A stretch of DNA of 64,000 bases, taken from contig CAWBKF010000008.1 of NCBI GenBank assembly GCA_963789275.1, forward strand, positions 1 to 64,000, read 5' to 3'. The notes under the pieces were generated by a model. The model was not told the origin of the DNA, did not search any database, and worked only from the letters and a program-made list of their open reading frames with translations. The translations under genes and the position numbers were made by a program. This document shows, one piece after another, positions 28,683 through 36,448 of this stretch. Positions within the stretch are counted from its first letter, which is position 1. Each line of letters begins with the position of its first letter. Source of the stretch: DAHUYF01 sp963789275 (GTDB taxonomy: Bacteria > Pseudomonadota > Alphaproteobacteria > ATCC43930 > CGMCC-115725).

Positions 28683-29608
28683 GCGGCGCGCAGCACCGGC
28701 TGCATCCCCGGGACGCCGCCGAGCCTGGCGAAGAGCTCGTCGCGCTGCGCCGGCGAGAGCGGGCGGTTGGGCGGAATGACGTTGAGCCATTGCCGGTCGC
28801 CGGTGAGGCGCGCGACCACCTCCTTGAGCCCGCCTTGGAAGGGAAAAGCCTGCAGCACGAGGCGCGCCGCGGTCAGGCTCTCTTGCAGCGCGTCGGCGTC
28901 TTTCTGCTGCCAGGCGCGATAGACCGCCTGCGCCATCGGCGCCGTAACGTTGGTGCTGGCGGAGATGCAGCCGGCGCCGCCGGCGCGGAGGTTGGCGAGC
29001 AGGAACTGCTCGGTCCCGGAATAGACGCCGAAGCCGGGGGTCTCCTTGAGCAGATTGGCGGTGTAGCTCCAATCGCCGGAGCTGTCCTTGACCCCGGCGA
29101 TGGTGTCGCCATAGGCGGCTTTGAGGCGCTGGATCAGCGCGGGCGTGACCGGCACCGCCGACATCTGCGGGAAATGATAGAGGTAGAGGCGCAGCTTGCT
29201 GTCGCCGACGCGCTGAATGACCTCGGAGAAAAAGGCGAAGAGCCCGTCCTCGCTGGGATTCTTGTAGTAGAAGGGCGGCAGCAGCAGCGCGCCGGTGCTG
29301 CCGGCGCTGAGCGCCGCCTTGGTGACGGTGACGGCATCGGCAAGCGCCGCCGAGCCGGTGCCGATGATGCAGCGCTCCATCGGCAGGCCCGCGCCGGCGC
29401 CGGCCTCGATCAGGCCGAGGCGCTGCGCCACCGAGAGGGAGTTCGCCTCGCCCGTCGTGCCCAGCGGCGCCAGCCCGTCGCAGCCATTGGCGAGCAGCCA
29501 GCGGCAATGCGCGACATAGGCCTTGGCGTTCGGCTCGAGATCATCGCCGAACGGCGTCAGCACGGCGGCATAGACGCCGCGCGGCGGGGTCGATTGCTGT
29601 TGGGTCAC
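28679..29608 (-). CDS. Dihydrodipicolinate synthase (DapA) family aldolase
   Basis: A 309-residue TIM-barrel class I aldolase or lyase of the DapA/N-acetylneuraminate lyase family. Features are the P-L-G-T-T-G-E-A-N-S-L motif for pyruvate carboxylate binding, catalytic Tyr in L-Y-L-Y-H-F-P, and the Schiff-base lysine in I-A-G-V-K-D-S-S-G-D. The true substrate cannot be fixed: the family includes DapA, NanA and several sugar-acid aldolases. The gene stands alone, not among lysine genes, so a catabolic aldolase is at least as likely as DapA. The GTG start at 29608 is favoured by GGGAGG 6 nt upstream. Confidence 0.85.
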   Translation of the reverse strand: MTQQQSTPPRGVYAAVLTPFGDDLEPNAKAYVAHCRWLLANGCDGLAPLGTTGEANSLSVAQRLGLIEAGAGAGLPMERCIIGTGSAALADAVTVTKAALSAGSTGALLLPPFYYKNPSEDGLFAFFSEVIQRVGDSKLRLYLYHFPQMSAVPVTPALIQRLKAAYGDTIAGVKDSSGDWSYTANLLKETPGFGVYSGTEQFLLANLRAGGAGCISASTNVTAPMAQAVYRAWQQKDADALQESLTAARLVLQAFPFQGGLKEVVARLTGDRQWLNVIPPNRPLSPAQRDELFARLGGVPGMQPVLRAA

Positions 29609-29789
29609 CACGATCCTCCCTGAAACGAAATCGGGCGCAGTCCAGCATGCCGGGGCGCCCAGCGCAACAGCCGCCGCCGCGGCGCAATTCGGGTTTCGAT
29701 CGCTAAAAACGATCGTAAATACCAAAACAATCGGTTGGATCGATGAAGCTCGCGAGCGTAACTTTTGGAGGTGATGACGAGGAGCGGCG

Positions 29790-29918
29790 ATGCGGACGAT
29801 GCGCAGAATTCTGACGGTCGGCGCGGCGATGCTCGGTGCGGCGCCGCGGTGGCGTATAGTGGCGGGCGCCGCGATCTATCTCGGCGCCGCGCTTCAGCTC
29901 TGCCACCGCCTGCTCTGA
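29790..29918 (+). CDS. Possible small membrane peptide upstream of catalase
   Basis: A 42-codon frame opens with ATG after GAGGAGCGGCG. It encodes a basic, Ala/Leu-rich peptide (starts M-R-T-M-R-R-I-L-T-V-G-A-A, ends L-Q-L-C-H-R-L-L) with one hydrophobic stretch. There is no recognisable family. It lies in the 505-bp gap between the aldolase and catalase starts. It may be a real small protein or chance in GC-rich DNA; the ribosome site is the main support. Confidence 0.3.
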   Translation: MRTMRRILTVGAAMLGAAPRWRIVAGAAIYLGAALQLCHRLL

Positions 29919-29943
29919 CCCGCCCGGCCCTGCGGAGGACATC

Positions 29944-30117
29944 ATGAGCATGACGCCGACCACGAGCTTCCGCATCCCGGTTGCCGCCAATCAGAACGAC
30001 CCGACCGGGCCGGCGCTGCCGCAGGATTTTTTGTCTACGCGCTGTGCCAACACCTCAACCCCACGCGCCGCCAACGCTGATCTTTCCGCGCGTCACCCTG
30101 GAGGGAGTTCGACATGA
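29944..30117 (+). CDS. Possible small ORF translationally coupled to catalase
   Basis: A 57-residue frame starts with ATG six bases after GGAGG and ends with a TGA that overlaps the catalase ATG (ATGA), the geometry of coupled translation. The peptide (M-S-M-T-P-T-T-S-F-R-I-P-V-A-A-N...) is polar and of no known family. It could be a leader whose translation feeds ribosomes to katA, or a chance frame. The catalase has its own GAGGGAG site inside this frame. Confidence 0.35.
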   Translation: MSMTPTTSFRIPVAANQNDPTGPALPQDFLSTRCANTSTPRAANADLSARHPGGSST

Positions 30118-31580
30118 CCGACAAACCCGTTCTCACGACCACTGCGGGCAATCCTCTGGCGGATAACCAGAACTCGATGACCGCCGGGCCGCGCGGCCCG
30201 GTTCTGCTGCAGGATTACCAGCTGCTGGAAAAGCTCGCGCATCAGAACCGCGAGCGCATCCCCGAGCGCACGGTGCATGCCAAGGGCTGGGGCGCCTTCG
30301 GCACGCTCACCATCACCCACGACATCAGCAAGTACAGCAAGGCGAAGATCTTCGCCCGGCTCGGCAAGAAGACCGAGATGCTGGCGCGGTTTTCGACCGT
30401 TGCCGGCGAGCAGGGCGCGGCCGATGCCGAGCGCGACGTGCGCGGCTTCGCGCTCAAATTCTATACCGAGGAAGGCAATTGGGACCTGGTCGGCAACAAT
30501 ACGCCGGTGTTCTTCGTGCGCGATCCCTACAAATTCCCGGATTTCATCCACACCCAGAAGCGGCACCCGCGCACCAACCTGCGCTCGCCGACCGCGATGT
30601 GGGATTTCTGGTCGCTGTCGCCGGAATCGCTGCATCAGGTGACGATCCTGATGTCGGACCGCGGCTTGCCGACCGATGTGCGCCACATCAACGGCTATGG
30701 CAGCCACACCTACAGCTTCATCAACGCGAGCGGCGAGCGCTACTGGGTCAAGTTCCACTTCAAGACCATGCAGGGCCACAAGCATTGGACCAATGCCGAG
30801 GCCGAGAAGATCGTCGGCAAGACGCGTGAATTGACCCAGGCCGATCTCTACGCCGCGATCGAGAACCGCGACTATCCGCGCTGGCGCTTCTGCGTGCAGA
30901 TCATGCCGGAGAGCGACGCCGAGAAGACGCCCTACAACCCCTTCGATCTCACCAAGGTGTGGCCGCATGGCGACTATCCGCTGATCGAGGTCGGCGTGAT
31001 GGAGCTCAATCGCAATCCCGAGAATTACTTCTCCGAGATCGAACAGGCCGCGTTCAGCCCGTCCAACATCGTCCCCGGCATCGGCTTCTCGCCGGACAAG
31101 ATGCTGCAGGCGCGCGTCTTCGCCTATGCCGACGCGCACCGCCATCGCCTCGGCACGCATTACGAGGCGCTGCCGGTCAATGCGCCGAAATCCCCGGTGC
31201 ACAACTATCACAAGGACGGGGCGATGCGGTTCTTCGCCAACAACCCGAACCCCGATGCCTATTACGAGCCCAACTCGTTCAACGGGCCGGTCGAGCGGCC
31301 GGACGTGGCGGAGCCGCCGTTGAAGGTCTCGGGCGATGCGGCGCGCTACAACCATCGCGTCGGCAACGATGATTTCAGCCAGCCGCGGGCGCTCTTCAAC
31401 CTCTTCGATGCCGACGAGAAGCAGCGCCTGTTCTCGAACATCGCGGCGGCGATGGCCGGTGTCCCCGACGCGATCGTCCAGCGCCAGCTCCAGCTGTTCG
31501 AGCAGGTGCATCGCGATTACGCCGCCGGCGTGCGCGCGGCATTGCAGCGGCCATCGTCGCCGCAGCAGGCGGCGGAATAG
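30114..31580 (+). CDS. katA: Monofunctional haem catalase (small-subunit type)
   Basis: A 488-residue catalase dismutating hydrogen peroxide. The catalytic His lies in R-T-V-H-A-K-G-W-G-A-F-G near residue 54, Asn in V-G-N-N-T-P-V-F-F-V-R-D-P, and the proximal haem tyrosine in R-V-F-A-Y-A-D-A-H-R-H-R. There is no C-terminal flavodoxin-like domain, so this is the small-subunit type. No signal peptide is visible, so it is cytoplasmic. It ends exactly where the convergent aminotransferase gene ends. No OxyR-type gene adjoins. Confidence 0.95.
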   Translation: MTDKPVLTTTAGNPLADNQNSMTAGPRGPVLLQDYQLLEKLAHQNRERIPERTVHAKGWGAFGTLTITHDISKYSKAKIFARLGKKTEMLARFSTVAGEQGAADAERDVRGFALKFYTEEGNWDLVGNNTPVFFVRDPYKFPDFIHTQKRHPRTNLRSPTAMWDFWSLSPESLHQVTILMSDRGLPTDVRHINGYGSHTYSFINASGERYWVKFHFKTMQGHKHWTNAEAEKIVGKTRELTQADLYAAIENRDYPRWRFCVQIMPESDAEKTPYNPFDLTKVWPHGDYPLIEVGVMELNRNPENYFSEIEQAAFSPSNIVPGIGFSPDKMLQARVFAYADAHRHRLGTHYEALPVNAPKSPVHNYHKDGAMRFFANNPNPDAYYEPNSFNGPVERPDVAEPPLKVSGDAARYNHRVGNDDFSQPRALFNLFDADEKQRLFSNIAAAMAGVPDAIVQRQLQLFEQVHRDYAAGVRAALQRPSSPQQAAE

Positions 31581-32795
31581 TCACGGCGCCAGGCTGGGCA
31601 CGCTGCGCAGCAGCGCGCCCAGCCGCGCGATGCCCTCGCCGATCCCGGCGGGATCGGTGAGCGAGAAATTGAGCCGCAGCGTGTTGGCGCTACCGCCATC
31701 GGCATGGAAGGCGCGGCCGGGAACGAAAGCGATGCGCGCCTCGGCGATGGCGCGTGGCAAGAGCGCTGCCGCGTCGATGCCGTCCGGCAGCGTCACCCAC
31801 ACGAACATGCCGCCTTCGGGCCGCGTCCACTGCACGCGCGGCGGCATTTCGCGGCCGAGGGCCGCAAGCATCGCATCGCGCCGCGCACGATAGGCCGCGC
31901 GGATCGGAACGAGCGCCTGCGGCAGCACCTGCTGCACCACCTCGTGCATCACCATCTGGCTGAGGCCGGGGCTGTGCAGGTCGCTCGCCTGCTTGATGAG
32001 GACGAGGCGGCGGATCACCGGCAGCGGCGCCGCCACCCAGCCCAGGCGCAGGCCCGGCGCGACCGTCTTGGAAAAGGTGCCGCAATAGAGCACGCGCGCG
32101 GCGTCGATGCCGCCCATCCGCGCTGTCTCCAGCGCCAGCAGCGGCGGCAGCGCCGCGCCGTCATAGCGCAGCGCCTCGTAAGCGGCATCTTCGATCAGCG
32201 GCACGTCGAGCGCCGTCGCCGCCTCGAGCAGCGCATGGCGCTCGGCAAGCCCAAGGCTCTCGCCGGTCGGATTCTGGAAGTCCGCCATGACATAGCCAAG
32301 CGCCGGCCGCATCGCGCCACCCGCCGCTCTGGCCCGGTTGTCGCCGGGCGTCGGCAGCGCGCCGTAGCGCGGCTCGTAGGCGCTCAGCGCCTGCAGCGCG
32401 CCGAGATATGTGGGCCGCGCCACCAGCACCTCGTCGCCCGGCGAGATGAAGAGCTTGCCGATGAAGTCGAGCGCCTGCTGCGATCCGCTGGTGATGAGGA
32501 TGTGATCGGGAGTGCAAGGGACGCCCCGCCCCGCCATGTCCTGCGCGATCCAGGCGCGCAGCGGCGGATAGCCCTCGCTGGTGGAATATTGCAGCGCCGC
32601 CGCCGCGCGCCGGGGATCGCCGAGAATGCGACCATAGGCGGCGGCGATGGCGTCGCGGGGAAAGAGCGCGGGGTCGGGAATGCCGCCGGCGAACGAGATC
32701 AGCCCGGGCTGATCCACCAGCTTCAGCAGCTCGCGGATCTCCGAGGCGACCATGCCGGCCGCGCGCCGCGCGTAATGCGTCTCCCAGTCGATCAT
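31581..32795 (-). CDS. PLP-dependent aminotransferase, 2-aminoadipate/LysN-like
   Basis: A 404-residue fold-type I aminotransferase of the group related to the catalytic domain of MocR regulators and to LysN/2-aminoadipate transaminases. It lacks the GntR DNA-binding domain. Motifs: S-F-A-G-G-I-P-D-P near residue 35, T-S-G-S-Q-Q-A-L-D, D-F-Q-N-P-T-G, and the PLP-lysine site G-T-F-S-K-T-V-A-P-G-L-R-L-G-W. The substrate is probably an aromatic, branched or dicarboxylic amino acid. A 15-bp inverted repeat sits 27 bp upstream of the start. Confidence 0.87.
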   Translation of the reverse strand: MIDWETHYARRAAGMVASEIRELLKLVDQPGLISFAGGIPDPALFPRDAIAAAYGRILGDPRRAAAALQYSTSEGYPPLRAWIAQDMAGRGVPCTPDHILITSGSQQALDFIGKLFISPGDEVLVARPTYLGALQALSAYEPRYGALPTPGDNRARAAGGAMRPALGYVMADFQNPTGESLGLAERHALLEAATALDVPLIEDAAYEALRYDGAALPPLLALETARMGGIDAARVLYCGTFSKTVAPGLRLGWVAAPLPVIRRLVLIKQASDLHSPGLSQMVMHEVVQQVLPQALVPIRAAYRARRDAMLAALGREMPPRVQWTRPEGGMFVWVTLPDGIDAAALLPRAIAEARIAFVPGRAFHADGGSANTLRLNFSLTDPAGIGEGIARLGALLRSVPSLAP

Positions 32796-32821
32796 GACCC
32801 GCGCCCCGCCGCAGGAATTAA

Positions 32822-32836
32822 GTCAATAATATTGAC
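32822..32836. promoter_or_regulatory. Inverted-repeat operator candidate upstream of the aminotransferase
   Basis: GTCAATA-a-TATTGAC is a perfect 7-1-7 palindrome in an A+T-rich pocket 27 bp upstream of the aminotransferase start. Its length and symmetry suit a dimeric helix-turn-helix repressor or activator. No regulator gene adjoins, so the binding protein is unknown. Confidence 0.45.
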
Positions 32837-32919
32837 CTAATTGGCAAAAAGCAAGCGCCTTCGGCCGCGGCGCGATTGCGGCGGCCACGCGCCGCACCTA
32901 TCATCCGCCGCATCGGCCG

Positions 32920-32988
32920 ATGCCCTATCTCATCATTTTCCTGACGCTCTTCCTGCTCGGCCTGCTGGTTGCCTGCGTCATCACCTGA
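32920..32988 (+). CDS. Possible 22-residue hydrophobic peptide
   Basis: A very short frame encodes an almost purely hydrophobic single helix (starts M-P-Y-L-I-I-F-L-T, ends L-V-A-C-V-I-T) and stops 4 bp before the lipoprotein gene. It has the look of a one-helix membrane peptide, but no clear ribosome site precedes it, so it may be chance. Confidence 0.25.
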   Translation: MPYLIIFLTLFLLGLLVACVIT

Positions 32989-32992
32989 GCCC

Positions 32993-33847
32993 ATGCGCCG
33001 TCTCCTGCCGCTGCTGCTGCTGATCACCGCCTGCCAGCCCCTGCCGCACCCCTTTGCCGAGGATGTGCCGGCGCCGCGCTCGCCGGCGTTGAGCCCGCGC
33101 GACAGCGCCGGCATCGTGGTGGAGCCGATCGCAGGCGCGCCGGGCCCGGTCGCCGAGGCGCTGGCGGCGGCGCTGCGCGATGCCGAGATTCCCGCCAGCA
33201 CCGCCGGGACCGGCAACAAAGGGAGCTTCCGGCTGCTGGCACGCGCCCATGTCAAGCCGGGCGCGGGCGGCCGCGACAGCATCGCTCTCGACTGGCAGCT
33301 GCGCGGCGCCGACGGCGCGATTCTCGGCCATGGCAGCGCCGCGACCGAGGCGCCGGACGAGGCCTGGCGCCGGGGCGACGCGGCCGTCGCCCACGAGATT
33401 GCCGGCGAGACCGCCCCTGCCATCGCCCGGCTGGTGCAGGACGAGCCGCCGCGCCCGGCGGCGCTCGCCGAGCCGCTGCTGGCGGTCGGCGCGGTGACCG
33501 GCGCCCCGGGCGATGGCGGCCGCGCGCTGACCCGCGCCATGGATTATGCGCTGCGCCAAGCCCATGTCGCGCTCGCCGAGAAGGCCGAGGACAAGGAGAG
33601 CTTCGTGCTCACCGGCAAGGTCGAGCTGTCACCCGCCGCGGCCGGCCAGCAGCAGGTCAAGGTGAGCTGGGCTCTGCTGCGCCCCGATGGCGGCGAGATC
33701 GGCCATATCGACCAGCAGAACGCGGTGCCTGCCGGCAGCCTCGACGGTCCCTGGGGCGATATCGCCTTCGCCGTCGCCAGCGCCGCGGCGCCGGGCGTGG
33801 CAGCGCTGATCGAGAAGGCCAAGGCCGCTGCCAGCGGCGCGTCCTAG
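32993..33847 (+). CDS. Predicted lipoprotein of unknown function
   Basis: A 284-residue protein with a short signal peptide (M-R-R-L-L-P-L-L-L-L) ending in the lipobox I-T-A-C (Cys about 13), so it should be a lipid-anchored envelope protein. The mature part alternates glycine-rich strands and Ala/Glu helices. It seems to hold two similar halves, each with a segment like W-x-L-x-x-x-D-G-x-x-I/L-G-H: W-Q-L-R-G-A-D-G-A-I-L-G-H and W-A-L-L-R-P-D-G-G-E-I-G-H. This suggests an internal duplication. I do not recognise the family. Confidence 0.75.
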   Translation: MRRLLPLLLLITACQPLPHPFAEDVPAPRSPALSPRDSAGIVVEPIAGAPGPVAEALAAALRDAEIPASTAGTGNKGSFRLLARAHVKPGAGGRDSIALDWQLRGADGAILGHGSAATEAPDEAWRRGDAAVAHEIAGETAPAIARLVQDEPPRPAALAEPLLAVGAVTGAPGDGGRALTRAMDYALRQAHVALAEKAEDKESFVLTGKVELSPAAAGQQQVKVSWALLRPDGGEIGHIDQQNAVPAGSLDGPWGDIAFAVASAAAPGVAALIEKAKAAASGAS

Positions 33848-33921
33848 CGCCACACGACAAGGACATTTACAGCCCGGGGGCCGCTTTGTTACAGTCCCGG
33901 CCGCTCGGCACAGGCGTCCTT

Positions 33922-33951
33922 CGACAGGCTCAGGCTTGCGACAGGCTCAGG
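33922..33951. repeat. Tandem 17-bp-spaced direct repeat
   Basis: The 13-mer CGACAGGCTCAGG occurs twice, at 33922-33934 and 33939-33951, in the gap before prs. The motif is a familiar short intergenic repeat in alphaproteobacterial genomes. It could form part of the prs leader; no function is assigned. Confidence 0.6.
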
Positions 33952-33985
33952 ACGGGCGCCCTTTCGCAGACCGGCATAGACTGGC

Positions 33986-34918
33986 ATGAAAATCCTTACC
34001 GGCAACAGCAATCGGCCGCTCGCCGAGGCAATTTCGGCCTATCTCGCGGCGCCGCTCACCAACGCGAGCGTGCGCCGGTTCTCCGACATGGAAGTGTTCG
34101 TCGAGATCCACGAGAACGTCCGCGGCGAGGATGTCTTCATCATCCAGTCGACCTCCTTTCCCGCCAACGACAATCTGATGGAGCTGCTGGTCACGCTCGA
34201 CGCCTTGAAGCGCGCCTCGGCGCGGCGCGCGACCGCGGTCATCCCCTATTACGGCTATGCCCGCCAGGATCGGAAATCGGGCGGCCGCACGCCGATCTCG
34301 GCCAAGCTCGTCGCCAACATGATCACCGCGGCCGGCGCCGACCGCGTGCTCACCCTCGATCTCCATGCCGGTCAGATCCAGGGTTTCTTCGACATCCCGA
34401 CCGACAATCTCTACGCCTCGCCGGTCTTCGTGAAGGACATCAAGGAGCGCTACGACGGCGAGGACCTGGTCATGGTCTCGCCCGATGTCGGCGGCGTGCT
34501 GCGCGCCCGCGCGGTCGCGCGGCGCCTCGATGCCGACCTCGCCATCGTCGACAAGCGGCGCGAGCGCGCCGGCGTCTCCGAGGTGATGAACATCATCGGC
34601 GACGTCGAGGGCCGCCGCTGCATCCTGATCGACGATATCGTCGACAGCGCCGGCACGCTGTGCAACGCCGCTGAGGCGCTGATGGATCGTGGCGCCAAAT
34701 CGGTCGCCGCCTATGTCTCACACGGCGTCTTCTCCGGCGGCGCGGTCGCGCGCGTGACGGCGTCGCCGATGGAGGTTATGGTCACCACCGACAGCATTCT
34801 CGCGACCGAGGCGGTGCGCGTGGCGAAGAACATCCGCCAGCTCAGCATCGCGCCACTGATTGCCGAGGCGATCCGCCGCATCAGCGAGGAGCGCTCGGTC
34901 TCGAGCCTGTTCATCTAG
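33986..34918 (+). CDS. prs: Ribose-phosphate pyrophosphokinase
   Basis: A 310-residue enzyme making PRPP from ribose-5-phosphate and ATP for nucleotide, histidine and tryptophan synthesis. Motifs: G-N-S-N-R-P-L-A near the start, Y-G-Y-A-R-Q-D-R-K, D-L-H-A-G-Q-I-Q-G-F-F-D-I-P, and the PRPP-binding loop I-D-D-I-V-D-S-A-G-T-L. It leads the prs-rplY-pth-ychF block conserved in alphaproteobacteria. Confidence 0.95.
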   Translation: MKILTGNSNRPLAEAISAYLAAPLTNASVRRFSDMEVFVEIHENVRGEDVFIIQSTSFPANDNLMELLVTLDALKRASARRATAVIPYYGYARQDRKSGGRTPISAKLVANMITAAGADRVLTLDLHAGQIQGFFDIPTDNLYASPVFVKDIKERYDGEDLVMVSPDVGGVLRARAVARRLDADLAIVDKRRERAGVSEVMNIIGDVEGRRCILIDDIVDSAGTLCNAAEALMDRGAKSVAAYVSHGVFSGGAVARVTASPMEVMVTTDSILATEAVRVAKNIRQLSIAPLIAEAIRRISEERSVSSLFI

Positions 34919-34921
34919 TTT

Positions 34922-34953
34922 CCGCCGCCGGCCCCGAGGGGGCGCGGCGGCGG
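34922..34953 (+). promoter_or_regulatory. Strong GC hairpin between prs and rplY
   Basis: CCGCCGCC-g-GCCCC, a GAG loop and GGGGC-gc-GGCGGCGG form a long stable hairpin 3 bp after the prs stop and about 95 bp before rplY. No U-tract follows, so it is not a classical terminator. It may be an mRNA-stabilising or attenuating structure in the rplY leader. Confidence 0.4.
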
Positions 34954-35046
34954 CGCGGCGCGCGGCACCCCTGGAGGCCGGCGCAGCAAGCGGTGAAACC
35001 CGCGCACAGGGCGCGGGTCCGCGAGGTCAAGACAGAGGAGTTTTCG

Positions 35047-35829
35047 ATGGCCGACATCGTCACCATCCGCGCCGAGGCGCGCGACCGGGCCGGAAAGGGG
35101 GCCGCCCGGGCCGCTCGCCGCTCGGGTCGGGTTCCCGGCGTCATCTACGGCGAAAAGCAGCCGCCCATGCTGATCAGCGTCGATCCGCGCGAGCTGCAGA
35201 CGCAGCTGCACCGCAAGGGTTTCTTCGCCCGCCTGCTCAATGTCGAGCTCGCCGGCACGGCCTATCGCGCCCTGCCGCGCGACGTGCAGCTCAACCCCGT
35301 CACCGACAAGCCCGAGCATGTCGATTTCATGCGGGTCGGCGCCAACACCCGCATCACCGTCGCCGTGCCCGTGGTGTTCGAGAATTCGGAGAAGTCGCCG
35401 GGCATCCGCCGCGGCGGCATCCTCAACATCGTCCGTCACGAGATCGATCTGGTCTGCTCGGTCGACAGCATCCCCGAGCGCATCACCGTCAACATCGAGG
35501 GATTGGACATCGGCGACAGCGTGCATATCAGCAACGTGACGCTGCCGACCGGCACCAAGCCGACCATCGCCCGCGACTTCACCATCGCCTCGGTTGCCGC
35601 GCCGACCGCGGTGCGCGAGGAGCAGGCTGCGGCCGCGGCAGCAGCGGCCGCCGCCGAGACGGCGGCGGCGGAAGCGGAAGCGGCCGGCGTGGTCGCGGGC
35701 GCGGCACCGGGTGCAGCGCCCGGAGCGGCGCCGGGTGCGGCGCCAGGCGCGGCACCGGGCGGCGCGCCGGGTGCGGCGCCAGGCGGAGCCGCCAAGGAGC
35801 CGGCAGGCGGAGGCAAAGGCAAAGGCTAA
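35047..35829 (+). CDS. rplY: 50S ribosomal protein L25/general stress protein Ctc, with GAAP-repeat tail
   Basis: A 260-residue L25 of the long CTC type, which binds 5S rRNA. The N-terminal L25 domain (about 1-95: R-A-G-K-G-A-A-R-A-A-R-R-S-G-R-V-P-G-V-I-Y-G) and a C-terminal beta domain (to about residue 190) are normal. After that comes a low-complexity tail: an Ala/Glu stretch, then a tandem repeat of G-A-A-P units (about residues 219-246) and a Gly/Lys end. Ala/Glu-rich tails are common in alphaproteobacterial L25, but the regular G-A-A-P run is striking. The start has GAGGAG upstream. Confidence 0.92.
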   Translation: MADIVTIRAEARDRAGKGAARAARRSGRVPGVIYGEKQPPMLISVDPRELQTQLHRKGFFARLLNVELAGTAYRALPRDVQLNPVTDKPEHVDFMRVGANTRITVAVPVVFENSEKSPGIRRGGILNIVRHEIDLVCSVDSIPERITVNIEGLDIGDSVHISNVTLPTGTKPTIARDFTIASVAAPTAVREEQAAAAAAAAAAETAAAEAEAAGVVAGAAPGAAPGAAPGAAPGAAPGGAPGAAPGGAAKEPAGGGKGKG

Positions 35830-36441
35830 ATGCGCCTCATCGTCGGGCTCGGCAATCCCGGGACCCGCCACGAGCGCAACCGGCACAATATCGGCTTCAT
35901 GGCGGTGGACGAGATCGTCCACCGCCATGGCTTTGCGCCGTTCCGCCGCAAGTTCCAGGGCGAGATCGCCGAGGGGACGATCGGCGGCACGCGGGTTTAC
36001 GCGCTGAAGCCGCAGACCTATATGAACGCCTCGGGCGAGTCGGTGGGCGAGGCGGCGCGCTTCTACAAGGTCGCGCCGGAGGAGATCGCCGTGCTTTACG
36101 ACGAGATCGACCTCGCTCCGGGCAAGCTGCGCGTGAAGCGCGGCGGCGGCGCGGCAGGGCATAACGGCATCCGCTCGATCGACGATGCCATCGGCGAAGA
36201 TTACTGGCGGGTGCGGCTGGGCATCGGCCATCCCGGCGTCAAGGAGCTGGTGCAGCCGCACGTGCTGCAGAACTTCGCCGCCGAGGAGCTGACCTGGCTC
36301 ACCCCGCTGCTGGCGGCGGTGGCCGAGGCGCTGCCGCTGCTGGTTGCCGATGACGCGCCGGGCTTCATGACCAAGGTGGCGCTGATCCTGAAGCCGCCGC
36401 CGCCGAAACCCGCGCGCGCCGCCGAGGAAAAGAAGGACTGA
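35830..36441 (+). CDS. pth: Peptidyl-tRNA hydrolase
   Basis: A 203-residue enzyme that frees tRNA from dropped-off peptidyl-tRNA. Conserved L-G-N-P-G-x2-H-E-x-N-R-H-N-I-G-F contains the catalytic His about residue 20. Further on are P-Q-T-Y-M-N-x-S-G-E-S-V, the Asp in Y-D-E-I-D-L, and G-G-A-A-G-H-N-G-I-R-S-I. The C-terminal Pro/Lys-rich tail is common. The ATG abuts the rplY stop. Confidence 0.95.
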   Translation: MRLIVGLGNPGTRHERNRHNIGFMAVDEIVHRHGFAPFRRKFQGEIAEGTIGGTRVYALKPQTYMNASGESVGEAARFYKVAPEEIAVLYDEIDLAPGKLRVKRGGGAAGHNGIRSIDDAIGEDYWRVRLGIGHPGVKELVQPHVLQNFAAEELTWLTPLLAAVAEALPLLVADDAPGFMTKVALILKPPPPKPARAAEEKKD

Positions 36442-36448
36442 GATCGAG

